Positions 23,122 to 34,700 of a stretch of 64,000 bases of DNA are shown here, piece after piece; the first letter of the stretch is position 1; each line of letters begins with the position of its first letter. The stretch is from Bolinopsis microptera. Its lineage: Eukaryota > Ctenophora > Tentaculata > Lobata > Bolinopsidae. The notes beneath the pieces are model-generated. The model saw nothing but the letters and a program-made list of their open reading frames with translations, was not told the origin of the DNA and searched no databases. A program made the position numbers and the translations under genes. The stretch is taken from contig NC_087076.1 of NCBI RefSeq assembly GCF_026151205.1, forward strand, positions 9,276,902-9,340,901, written 5' to 3'.

Positions 23122-24471
23122 AAATGGAAAATGGAACAAATATTTTACGAGTTATCCACCGTTAAGGAATTTAATTATCCGACTAGACTAGAATTAGGGG
23201 CGGCGTCAACGTCCGAACAGAGATGTTTTTTTCCAAATATGTCTATCCAGCATGAATTTGTGAATTTCCTGGAATTGCTCATGCTGACGTCAAGCTCCGT
23301 GTCCTCCGAAGGATGTCATTTGTGGTTTATATCCTAACAGGTACGAGCGCGTTTTGGAACCTCATTGGAACAAATATTGTAGGCGCGCTGCACTATGGGT
23401 CGTGGCGCATCAAGATAAGGCTTATCGCAAAAAACCCCACAGATCTTAAGCAGATCGCGAAATGCGTAGGATTGACATCGTCACTCAAGAAAAAATATTT
23501 CTGATATATGTATTCGTATCCAAATATCAAAGATATTTTCCGCCTTCCGGCGGCGCGCGCTCACGCGCACAAAGTGGCATGCAACGTAGGTCAACAACAT
23601 ATTTCTACGAGTATCACCGTTAAATGTCAATATATGTCTAAGGGAGGATGCAGTGTTCGTATCCCTTCGACGATGTCCTTGAAGGGGTTCCGAAAGAAGT
23701 TGATGACTCAGAAGTTTCACATAGCCTGTGCCACGCGTACTGCGTGACGCGCTTGTTTCACAAGTAGGAATAGGCAATACAGATCAGCACACATAAGGAT
23801 GGTACGTGTGCGCGCGCGCAGTTGCTGACAATAGGTCGTAGTTAACCCGGGTTTTACAGTACTCGTGTGCGATGTTGGTTTCTATTGAGGGTTTATGTAT
23901 ATTCCAAGAAGTTTTTTAGACGTGGAAATCTGAAAGACTGAGAATTGTAGGTACAATAAGAAATTTGAAAATTTTTAAAATCCAACGATTGGATACAATT
24001 AGATTTACCAACGGGATTACATAATAATATAAGTATTCTTCTGTATATTTTAATAGCAACATAAAAAGCCGTGGTCCACACAAAGGGAAGCTTATAGTAT
24101 TCTTTTTAGTCAGTTTTTATCGCATATAAAATTTCTTTCACGACGAGTATACAGCCATTAAATATAGCTCGCAATGAACACAACGTATAATTAACACAAG
24201 TATAATTACCCAAAACCGATAATAATGTCGTTTTAACAACTTTCACGTGGACGGTCGTAAATGTACAAAGATTATTCTAGAATTATAGTAGAGTTAGTTT
24301 TTACAATTTGAAATTGCATGTAATAATTTTCAAATCGATTTGTCATGATGCTAAAACAATTCGTTACATAACAATAATTTGTACTAAATAATAAAGACAA
24401 TTTCTTTAGAAATGATTACGGAGATTACAAATGAAGTATAAATGTTTAACGAGATTACTATCAACACTCGT
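23122..24471. other. Repeat-derived intergenic stretch, no gene seen
   Basis: Contains a second ATATTTCTACGAGTATCACC block at about 23,599 (the downstream part of the hairpin repeat unit) and CpG-rich patches (about 23,550 and 23,810). Short ORFs here have no recognisable similarity. Confidence 0.5.
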
Positions 24472-24680
24472 GATCAGCAAGAAACGGATTCATTTGCTAA
24501 CATTAAATATTAATCAATCCGGTGACCGGAAAACAATCCTCCGGCCGCAACAATCACTTACGCGATCAGTAAGAAATAGGTTAGATCTATCAGTCAAAGT
24601 GACTTTCGTGATCAGTAAGAAACAGGTTAGATCTAGCAGTCCACAACATTGACTTCGTAATCAGTAAGAAACGGGTTCAT
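24472..24680 (+). repeat. Tandem GATCAGTAAGAAA repeat upstream of CEBPZ
   Basis: Four copies of a GATCAGYAAGAAAYRGGTT-type word start at 24,472, 24,564, 24,610 and 24,659 (the last begins AATCAG). The last three are spaced 46 and 49 bp apart, i.e. a short minisatellite about 0.4-0.5 kb before the CEBPZ start codon. A regulatory role is possible but not shown. Confidence 0.7.
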
Positions 24681-24809
24681 TTCTGAGGCCCAACTCCGAC
24701 CGGATGATGAAAAAGTACATGTTGTCATTTGACATTTTTACTCTTCTGTAAATGTTATTATCTATCTGTTACGTATAACAAGCAAATGTATATTTCAGCC
24801 ACTATCACT

Positions 24810-24867
24810 GATCGTGCTAATATTTAATATGCGTAAGATACATTTTGTCTTTTATACTAGCACGATC
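24810..24867. promoter_or_regulatory. 10-bp inverted repeat upstream of CEBPZ
   Basis: GATCGTGCTA at 24,810-24,819 and its exact complement TAGCACGATC at 24,858-24,867, with 38 bp between. It lies about 170-230 bp before the CEBPZ ATG. It could be a binding site pair or a transcribed hairpin; nothing in the sequence decides this. Confidence 0.5.
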
Positions 24868-25036
24868 GGATGAACTGGGATAGTTAGGGAGAATATGTGG
24901 AACTAATAATATTCTTTCAAATAAATGTATTTAATTTTAAGAGCGTTGTGAGTTTAGTTTAAACATTGACACTGAAATGATGCGAGAGATATATTTGTGC
25001 TAATAAGGGACTTAAGTGCTCAGTTGACAGGAATTG

Positions 25037-28000
25037 ATGCTCAAAGATGTCATCGACCTTGGTGGGACACAAGAGGATTATGACATGCTACATAATGTGT
25101 CCGATAATGAAAAAGAATTAGTGGTTGATGGTGGAGATTCAGATTTCAACGTCGCTGAACTTATTACATTCATGAAATCTAATGGCATGAAAACTGTTAA
25201 GAAGTCCAAGGCCAAGGGCAAACCTACAGTATCATCTGAAGAGAGCAAGGAGGAAATTGATAAGAGGGTTACCCCTAAAATCTGCCCTGTTGTTCCATCC
25301 AATCCTCCCCCACACGATCGGCTAATTTTTAAAGCCAATGAACCCTGGTAAGATTTTCTTCCCAATATTACTAATGTAAGGACAGCAAATTTAAAATAAT
25401 GTTATTTTTTACAGAAAATGCCCGTTAAAACTGGATTATATTGAAGCGTTTGACCCAATCATATCTTCCAGGTACCTCAGGGATCCTATTAAAGTTTCAA
25501 ATTGATGTTTTTGCAGCTTGATTACAAATTTTTGAAAACTTACAACATTTTAATACTCAGGTACACAAATGTTCCAGTGAAAAAAGCAGATGTACTCTAT
25601 ACTGGCATTGAGAAATGGAAACGTTATGCTGAGCAACTCTGGAAAAACGAGGTTTTTTGGCACCAAATATATTATAATTACTGATTCCTAACCTGAGATG
25701 ATACTGGTTCCTTTTTTGTAAGAAAATATTGATCTAAGCATAAGTTCTGTCTGGTTGGTCATGTGTATTGTGTCATAATTATAAATTACAATATTTCTGT
25801 TTAAATCGAGATTTAAAATTGGACATTGAAATTCATACTTCATTCTGATATATTATGTACATGATGGAGTATTTATGGGATGAATGTAAATATTAAAGCA
25901 AAATTTCAGGTTGAGCTCAGCTCAGAGCTAAGAGATAAGCATCAGGCATCAGATCAACAGTGGATGCAAACGATTTTCACAAGTGGTACAATAAATGACA
26001 AAGTAAAGACACTTCAAATTTTTAATATATTGTATTGTATTCGATTTGTATTCGATTCTTGAAGTTTTATGCAAGTTTCATAAATTTTGTGACTGCTTAA
26101 GATCGTGTCTGACAGTTGGACAAGAATTGCAGCTGTGATTCTAATTTAGCTTGTTGACATCAAGTATATATGATCAGTTAGCATATCTCTAACGTTTGCA
26201 ATCTATCAGGTATCTGCCCACTGCCTATTACTTCAAGAATCTCCTGTTCATCATATCAAATCTTTGGACGCTTTGTTGGGAATGGCAAAGAAGAAAAGTA
26301 AGAGAATGGCCATCCAGTCTATCGACACCCTGAAAGAAATGTTCCTTAGTACTATCCTACCAGAAAACAGAAAGTTGTTCACATTTGAACAGCATGATTT
26401 CTCAGCTCTGACAGGAGAGACAATCAATGTGACTGTCTTAGGATGGCTAGTTGAAGACAAATTAAAGTCTTGTTATTCAGAATATTTGGATGTCATCAAA
26501 ACCCACTTGAATGATAACGAAGTGGCTATTAGGACTAAACTCTGTAATTTGGTTTCTCATATGCTAAACGAAAAGCCTGAAAAAGAACAGGAATTGTTGG
26601 CAATTCTTGTAAACAAAATTGGTGACCCGGACAATAAATTAGCCTCTAAAATAATTTACATTCTCACCAAGCTTCTTCAAAATCACCCAAGTATGAAAAA
26701 GGTAGTCGCCTCAGAAGTAGAGCGAGTATTATTTCGACCTAACATAGCAGAAAAAGCTCAATACTACTCCATATGTTTTCTCAATCAGCTGCAGCTAACA
26801 CCTGAGGACAGTGCATTTGCTGCTCATCTTATCGAGATCTATTTCAAGTTCTTCAAAGAGTCAATAGACAACACAAATGTGGATACTAGAATGTTGGGTG
26901 GGCTTCTCACTGGTGTTAACAGAGCCTACCCTTATACTGCCTCACAAGACGCCATCACTGGAGATAACGTTGATACCTTGTTCAAGTTGGTGTATAGTGA
27001 TAACTTCAACGTGTCTATCCAGGCGCTCATGCTGTTGTATCAGGTCTCAGGGAGCAAATCAGACATTTGCAACAGATATTACCAGGTTTGCCTACTGAAG
27101 TTTATATTTTAGCAAGTCTTGCATTGTTTAATTTTTTTAAATTTAGGACTTAGAATTTTAAACTATAAGTTAGTAAGTTAAACCGAATTTCCGTTTCAGG
27201 CCCTGTACGCAAAGCTGGTAGATTCCTCGATCAGCACATCGTCAAAGAAATCATTCCTTCTCAACCTCATTTACAAGTCACTAAAACGAGACTCATCAGT
27301 TGCCAGGAAAGTGGCTATTTCCCGAAGATTATTGCAAGTTTCCAATCTTGATGAACCCTTTCTTGCATGTGCATCTTTGTACACAATATCCGAGGCAAAT
27401 AAGAATTCTACGAGTAACATCGAACCCACCGACAAAAACCCCAAGGACAGTGACCTGGAACAATCTGAAAGTAAACCTCCAAAGTCAGACTCCTACAGTG
27501 CAGCAATAAGAAATCCACTGTACTCCAACGCAGATAGACAAGACTTGTGGGAGTTCAGTCTGTTGTCAAGGAACTTTCATCCTTCTGTTAACGAGTTTGT
27601 TTCCTCCCTTCTCGTTGACGGAGAAGTATCATACAGTGGAGATCCGTTTAACGATTTTACCAGGATCAAGTTTCTCGACAAATTTGTATTCAAAAATCCT
27701 AAGAGTGGAGTTAAAGCGTCTAACAAGAAATTTTACTCCAGAAACCAGGTCGATTCTAATCAGCCTCAAGTGTATTCGTCAGAGTTCAAAGAACAAAAAG
27801 CCAGCAAAGTAAGTGCTGATGAAAGGTTTTTCTTCGAATACTTCAAAGCTCAGAAGATCAGTGCTAAGGTTGAGGATACGGATGAAAAGGAAGATACTGC
27901 AACTGAAACTGATGCTCTGGACTTTGCTGATGATATCAAGTTTGCTTCAACATCCACTACTAAAGAAGACAAGAAGAAAAAGAAATCAGAGGGTGATGAT

Positions 28001-28480
28001 GAGGATGACGGTGATGAGTCAGATTCAGGATCTGATTTCAGCTACGGAGATATTGATGATGATGAGGACTGTGGAACTGTCCAAGTCAACGACAAGGCTT
28101 ACGAAAAGTTTCTTTGGGAGAATCTAAATTCTGATGGGGAAAGTATCCAAGGATCTGACGAAGAAGACGGTGAGGAAAAAGTTGGTTCAAATGTTGCAGG
28201 AGGAGCTCAGGAAGATGAATGGGAAGACCTTGACGTGGCTGAAAGTGATGAGGAAATGGAAGCTGAGGGAATGATTGGTGGCGCTGACTCTGAGTTCATG
28301 GATGCTGATAATGTGATGAGTGTTATTATGGAACATAAAAAGAAGAATAAAAAGAAGAACAAAAAGAAGCGTAGTAATAGTTCACTATCTGATGAAGAAA
28401 CCAAATCTTCGAAGAAAACTAAGACGAAAACAAGTGACAAGTTTAAAAAGAGTAAATCTAAAAAATTGAAATCAGTGTAA
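25037..28480 (+). CDS. CEBPZ: CEBPZ / Noc1 (Mak21) ribosome-biogenesis protein, six visible exons
   Basis: Exons: 25,037-25,347; 25,415-25,471; 25,561-25,651; 25,910-26,002; 26,210-27,085; 27,200-28,480, about 902 codons (human CEBPZ is about 1,050). The family helps assemble and export pre-60S ribosomal subunits in the nucleolus with Noc2, and animal members were first described as a CCAAT-box cofactor. The first exon carries the family word LGGTQEDYDML. The large exon encodes the CBF/Mak21 helical-repeat domain (MLGGLLTGVNRAYPY, QALMLLYQVSGSKSDICNRYY). The last exon ends in an acidic stretch and a lysine-rich tail (KKKNKKKNKKKR), as expected of nucleolar proteins. The start is the first ATG after a possible acceptor (GACAG at about 25,030), so a short upstream coding exon is possible. 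Oddity: joining exons 1 and 2 at their GT-AG sites gives TG|A, a stop, where tryptophan is expected; all other junctions keep phase. Confidence 0.93.
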
Positions 28481-28646
28481 TAGTTTTCCACAATTGCTCA
28501 CCGGTTCTTTTTTAATTAGGGGTTTAGCTTTAGAATTAACTTATTGTCACAGTTTTAATTAAATTTCTTACGACAGCAGTTTGATTTTTTAAGTAATTCT
28601 TTTAAATCTAAATTATTACACTCTTTTTTATCTATAACATAATGAT

Positions 28647-28652
28647 AATAAA
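28647..28652 (+). terminator. Poly(A) signal for CEBPZ
   Basis: AATAAA about 165 bp after the CEBPZ stop codon. A second AATAAA at 28,823-28,828 may also be used. Confidence 0.6.
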
Positions 28653-28822
28653 ATCAAACCTGGATTCTGGAGACATTGTTGAAAGTACAATTTATTTATT
28701 CGCTCTTTGAGAAAGGTGGTGTAGTTATTGGCGTGTTAGTGTACTACTGTACTACTAGGACGTGTTATGCATTCCTATGCTCTGCCTCAATTGATTTGTA
28801 AATAATTGTTAATTGTTGCATA

Positions 28823-28828
28823 AATAAA
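28823..28828 (+). terminator. Second poly(A) signal after CEBPZ
   Basis: AATAAA in TAAATAAAGTG, 168 bp before the start codon of the next gene on the same strand. The IGBP1 promoter must therefore sit in the remaining short gap or overlap this 3' UTR. Confidence 0.5.
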
Positions 28829-28995
28829 GTGTTTCACGAAATGGAACTTGGAAAAATAACGCATCTAGATCCTTCTGTGATAGCATTTACTAACTACTAA
28901 GGCATCTTGAAATTTCAATAACGCCCAGGATAAGATAACGAAATACTTCCAAAGGTAGAACATGACACCTTGTATTATATGAGATATTTTGTGGA

Positions 28996-31138
28996 ATGAG
29001 TTTAGCAACTGTCGGCAACAAAGCAACTGATGAACAATCACTCGGAGAATTGCTGACCGATGTTCGGAAGAATATTCAGCTGATTGAGAATCATGATGCC
29101 AGAATTTCACAGGAATATAAGGTGAAGTGTAAACATTTTCTTATATAATGCTGTCAACTTTTATTTGAATGATTTATTAGATGGTTGTTTGGTTTATTAT
29201 TTTCATTTAAGTTTAACTTTTATTTGAGAACGGGGACTAAAAGTGCAGCACAGTTAAACTTGAATCGTGCCAGAAACCCTTACCCCACTGTCTGCAGGGT
29301 TTGATTATAGACACGACAATATCCTTGGAGAGATTGTCTGTCCTTGTAGCTACGCTCCATCTCTTCTCTAACAATGAAACAATAGACGATGTCTCAACAG
29401 AAACTATCAAGTAAGACTTATAAATTGTTATTATTAATTCCGCCTAACTTTGATCTATCTCACAATAATATATATGATGATATTGATATTGTTACGATTA
29501 TTATATACGTAGGTTAAAATAAAGCCGGAACCAAATATTTGAGTTTGCTGACTTGCAATTAAACCAGTTTTAAAACTTTAGGTTCATGCTGGTAAACGCA
29601 TTCCAAGGGTTTGTCCACCAGCAGCACTACGACTTTGAGAACCGTAAAGCTCACGTGTTAGCTGCTAAAGAGTATTTCAAGGACTTTCACCACCTGTGCC
29701 AACTGTACGGTCTTGCTGAGGTTTTATATTGTTTGTGTGTCGTGACTGGATATTTAGTTGAATATTTATATTTCAAATAAAACGCATCCTTTTTTGGTGT
29801 GCCTAGTTTAGTTATTTCTGAACTTATGAAAACATGAAAAGACCTTTACAACAGCACGTTTAAACTTTTAAAGAAAACACAAGACCTTTCCAACATCACG
29901 TTATTTTTGTCTTTATCCTCAGAAAACAAATTTTGACGCAAACAGGATGACTAATCCAGTGCAGGAATCTAACAGGATGGAAAAGATACAAAAGTATCAG
30001 GATAAGAAGAGGTTAGAGACTTTATTAGAGGAAATGGAGAACAGAACCCACGTAGAGGAAGAAGTAAGTTTCACAATTTAGAACTTACAAATTTAAAAAA
30101 AGAATTATATTGTATAATCTAGATGTTTTAAAGCATCATCGTCAAGAGTGTGAGAGGAAAACATCTTCAGATCGTAGAGTTCTTAAGCTCACACAAAGTT
30201 TTATGACGTACATACTGGGTTAAATTGCTTTCTGCATGCTTGCGCCATACAGACAGGGATTTCTAAATTATAAGTGTTAGGCTGATGGTACCCAAGTATT
30301 GATAATATCTCCCCTCAGGTTCAGCGAGAAATCTACCTATCTCTCGTAAAACTGTGGGTAATGAAGTGTGAAGAAGAACTGTACAATATCAACAGTGAGC
30401 TACCAATGTTAGAACACATGGAGAAACTGAGAGGCGGCCTAGTCAAGCAGAGACCTATTATTAAACCTAAGGTTACATTGCTCATTTATAAATCTGAATA
30501 TAACTCGAATATTAAATGATGGTATATTATCAGTGTTATTTCAAGAGTATTATATAATCAAATTGTGTCATTGTGTATAATTCATATTATCGTTGTCATA
30601 TTGTACCATGAAATTATTGTGTATTAAAGCTGTTTTATCGTTCACCCTGTAGAGGATGCCACTAATTATATGTATATAATAAATTTATGATAACACTAAA
30701 TCTGGTCCAGGTAATGAAGCCCTTTATCCTGGTAAAATCAGAACTACAGAAGCGAGTATTCGGGGCAGGTTATCCCTCCTTACCTACCATGACATTAGAC
30801 GAGTTTTACGATGAGGAGATGGTGAGGATGGCTGCAGAAGCTGAACGCCAGCTAAATCAACCCAAGTAAGAGCCGCAATTATACTGAGCAGCCATTTGTA
30901 GTACATATGCTATCAAGCCAGGATTTGTATTATCTTTATATTTGTATTCGTGTAACATTGTTTTGTTTCAACCTCTGTCTAGCATTTTAGAATCGTCATT
31001 TAACTACAGTTCAAGTAATTAGTTCATTGTCCATTGATTAATAACTAATTAATTAATTAGCTTAATTAATCCACTCATCACCCTAACAGACCTGTGGAAC
31101 CTGAAGATCCAGATGAGGAAACGGAGGAAGATCCTTAG
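28996..31138 (+). CDS. IGBP1: IGBP1 / alpha4 (Tap42-family PP2A-binding protein), seven exons, 3' frameshift
   Basis: Exons: 28,996-29,121; 29,298-29,410; 29,582-29,720; 29,923-30,063; 30,319-30,471; 30,711-30,865; 31,090-31,138 (291 codons as read; human is 339). Members bind and stabilise the catalytic subunits of PP2A, PP4 and PP6 and act downstream of TOR. Matches to the family include GLIIDTTISLERLSVLVATL, HVLAAKEYFKDFHHLCQLYG and the late block KPFILVKSELQKRVFGAGYP followed by LDEFYDEE. All seven exons join in phase at GT-AG sites. Oddity: the frame stops at TAG (31,136), but the conserved family C-terminus (KARAWDEWKDTHRRGEGN) follows at once in another frame, at 31,141-31,212, ending in its own TAG. 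One missing base in a short T run would join them. The gene lies about 0.5 kb behind CEBPZ on the same strand. Confidence 0.93.
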
Positions 31139-31212
31139 GTAAAGCTAGGGCCTGGGATGAGTGGAAAGATACTCATAGAAGAGGGGAGGGCAACAGACAC
31201 AATAGGAGTTAG
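31139..31212 (+). pseudogene. Out-of-frame conserved C-terminus of IGBP1
   Basis: From 31,141 the codons read KARAWDEWKDTH then RRGEGNRHNRS and stop at 31,210-31,212. This is the terminal block typical of IGBP1 proteins. It is one base out of register with the seventh exon. The simplest explanations are a sequencing error or an allele with a one-base deletion at CCTTAGG. Confidence 0.8.
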
Positions 31213-31780
31213 CCAGCTCCTTAAAATAGCTCCTTAAAAACAACTCCTTAAAAACAGACTCCCTTGTATTAGCCCTTTTTAATATGACGGTATTGAGGAC
31301 ATTTTGTGTCGGGAGTTGCGGGACTTCTCTATTTAGACTGGCAGTATTCTGTATTGTTTACTGTATAGGACCTGGATTATAACTTAGATCATTTTTACGC
31401 AGCTTTTTAAAATGTTTTTTTTAAATAATAACCAAATGTTATGCTATATTTTAGGTTCCTTGAGGTAATTATGGCATTTCTGTCGATCGATTTTGTGTTG
31501 GCAACTGGGATATTTATTACCTATTTTATTTGTATTAATTCTTGTTTTAATTTTTATAAACTTTCAGAGAACGTGGTTTTATTCTATAATTTAGAGGCTT
31601 TAAGACAGATATATATAATATGTCATATTATGATGACATCTGATTCCGGGCCTTTCTTTTATTCTATACATATTATGCTATGTGAGTATGTGTAATCCGA
31701 TAGGTGATGGTTTGAAGAGATTCATCATTCATGTCACTTCAAAAACAAAGAAAACCACTATCTTGAGCCTCTGCAAACTC
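31213..31780 (+). other. 3' flank of IGBP1, no gene seen
   Basis: Starts with three to four irregular copies of an ACTCCTTAAAA/AGCTCCTTAAAA word (about 31,214-31,265). After that it is AT-rich sequence with short ORFs that show no recognisable similarity. No perfect AATAAA was seen; AATAAT occurs near 31,425. Confidence 0.5.
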
Positions 31781-34700
31781 TTATCTCAAAAATCTTAAAC
31801 TTCAATATCATTTTTAAAAAACACCCCCGAAAAATTTGTGATGGCAGCAACTTCAGTTTTTGAAAAAAAAAGGGGGAAAAGGAACATTTCCCCAAACCAC
31901 CCGGGGAATTTCGGATGATCCGTAAGAAGGGAACTAAAAAAAAAAAAAGTTTCAATAATAGGTCACAGGGGGAAGAGAAAAAAGGTCGAGGAAACCCTGG
32001 TACAGAAAAGGGTATCTGTTAAAAAGGGGGGTACATTTTGCAATGATGGATAGTGTGTAAAATTTTAACCGCGTAAATATATTACACCTGAACCAAAAAA
32101 AGTCGCTTATCAAAAACGTTTATTACTTCAAATTCGCAAAAACGAAAAGACCCCAAACAAATACCAATTTTTCATTTTGCCTTTTTCCCCGCGAAAATAA
32201 ATGAAATTTTAAATCACGGGGGGGTTTCACAAGCAGGTAAACCCTTAAAGATGTACACAGTTTTTCCTTTACAGACCCCGGGAAGTTAAACCTAAAACGA
32301 CATCGAGATGCACTTTGGAGCCCGTTTAAAAGGTGTCCGCTTGTCCGACGTGGTCCTGATAAAATTTATCTGGGGACTCAAAACAGGTTTCTTTACCGGA
32401 AAAAAAAAAACCTTTTTAAGTTACAAATGTACGTTTCATCGCTCATAATGTCCCATGAATTTTTCATCTGAGAGCTCATGCGGGGAAGAAAAAACCCGGT
32501 TTTGGGGGAACCTTTTCCGGGTTCGGACTTTTCTTACTCAGTACTTGTAAAATCTAAAAATTGGAAATACATCAGGGGGGGTCACTCCGGGGAAAAAGGG
32601 CCTTTTTAAATTTTCCCAAAAGGGTTCTTTTGCTGTTTCCTCAGAGGTCGTTTTTGGGACGAAAATCGGGCAAATGCATGCGGGGGGACAAATTTTTTAA
32701 ATGTGATGAGTGAAAGGGTTGCTTCAGCTTACAAGGGAAAAATACCCCCCAAACATTTAAAAAATCATGGTTTAACAATTTTTTTAAAATTGATTTGGAA
32801 ATATATTTTTGAATTTTTAAATTTTCACGAGTTTGTTTCGTTGATAACAATGACACTTAAAATTTTGTTTTTTATTTGAATTTTTAAATTTATGTTGTGT
32901 TTTATTGTATAATATGATATTTTTCCATTAAAAATTATTACGTTTTGTAATTTAAAAATAATATTTAAAAATTTGCTTTTTGTTTTAAAAAATAACCCTT
33001 TTTTTAAAATTATTTGGGGGTAATTGATAGTACATTGAAGGGCTATGATATTTTGGCACTGTTTACGTAAAGGCTTTTCAATTTTTTAAACCCTTAAAAA
33101 ACAACTTGCTGGTACCCCAAAAAATGAAACATTGTACCTCAAAAAGGGTAAAGGCATTTTGCGAAGGAAACGATGGCAAAGCCCCTTTGGGGGGGGTTTT
33201 CTAGTAGGGGGAGGGACACGTGCACTGCATTCCTACGGGGAGGTATTGGGGAAACTGAAGACAAGCGAAAACCCAAATTTCCTTGTTGGGGAAAAGGGGT
33301 TTTGGTTTTTTTTTTTGGCTGCTTACAGTGAGATCTGGTTGATGTGTTTTTGTGGAAAATTTGGAAAATTAAAAATAAGTACTAAAATTTAAAGAATATC
33401 CCGTGTGAAGTTTTTTCATTTTTCGTTCTTTAATTTTGTTAGAAATTAGAACTGCATCCTTAAATTCAAAAATTAAAGGGGAATTTTTAAAAACTAGCTC
33501 GATTTAAAATCTTTGGACATAGGATAAAGGGAAGCCCAATTTTTTCCAATATAAAGGGAAAACTTTTGCTTTTTGGGCATCCCAAAGCTAGGAACAATTA
33601 AATTTGGGAAAGTTTACGTCTATAATGTTTCTCTTTAAAAAGGGGATTTAATAAAAGTGTTTTTTAAAAACAACCCTTTATACTCGAAAATTTTGGGTTT
33701 ACTTTTTGGTTATTTAACTTTGCAAACTTAACTTGTCTGCCGTCTCAGTTCTTTTTGATTATTTTCTCATTTGCCCCTTTGGTTTTTCATTTTCGCAACA
33801 TTTTTTTGTTAAAAGTAAAAAAACTTTTGGTACTTTTTAAACATTTGTATCTCAAAGTGTTAGAGGGGGAACCCTCTATTTTAAAATGTCTTAAAAAACT
33901 AAGTCTCAGCCCAAAAAAGAGCGTCATTAGTTTCCTTTTCAAACGCAAAGGAAAACCCAAAGACACGGCTGCAACAAAAATAAAGCAGAAAAAACCGAAA
34001 GGGTGAAAACGTTTTGAAAGCGGTTTAAAACCCTGGCGTTCCCCTTTCAGCTCCCCTTTTTCCCCGGGCGAGGTTTTTAATTCCGTGGGGGAGTGTTCCG
34101 TTTTCATGGTCGGGGAAAAAACTCCGGAAAAAATTAACCCGAACATTCACACAAACGCGTTTATGATCTTCACAGCTGCTTTCTATACCAATAGGTTTGG
34201 TTTTTTAAACCGATGAAAAATGGGGAGGAAAACAAATTTTCTGCCCCCACATTTCCCCCCTCAGTGGTTTCAGTCTCCCCAAAAATGAGGGTACAAAGTT
34301 TAAACCGTGCACACCCACCAAAGGGGCCAAAGCAGAGGGGGCAATCAGTTTCCAAGGGCGTCGGGGGCGCGGCAACACCTGTTCCCGGCAGGGGGTGTGC
34401 CGTTGTTTTCCACAGGGAAGGGTTTGGGGTTTAAAAGAAAAGGGGGGGAACACCGGATCCCAAATCTCAATGAAAGATTTAGCAAAGTACCCCCCCCCCC
34501 CCCCTGGCCGGGGGGGAAATTTTGGCCGGTTTCCTGTGTATTTCGGGAAAATTGACCTTCTTAAAGGAAACCCTGCTCACACCTTGGTGACACCTTCCTT
34601 CAGATTGGGCCGGTAGTTTAACTCTGTTTATCTTTGCCAAATTTTTCAGAGCCTCCACTGCCCGGGTCTGACTGGCCCTGACACCAGGTCCCGGGGGGCC

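Noticed and set aside
33787-34146. Longer ORFs in the homopolymer-inflated block (also 35,383-35,820)
   Set aside because: Frames here are created by inflated runs; composition is not protein-like and no family is recognised.
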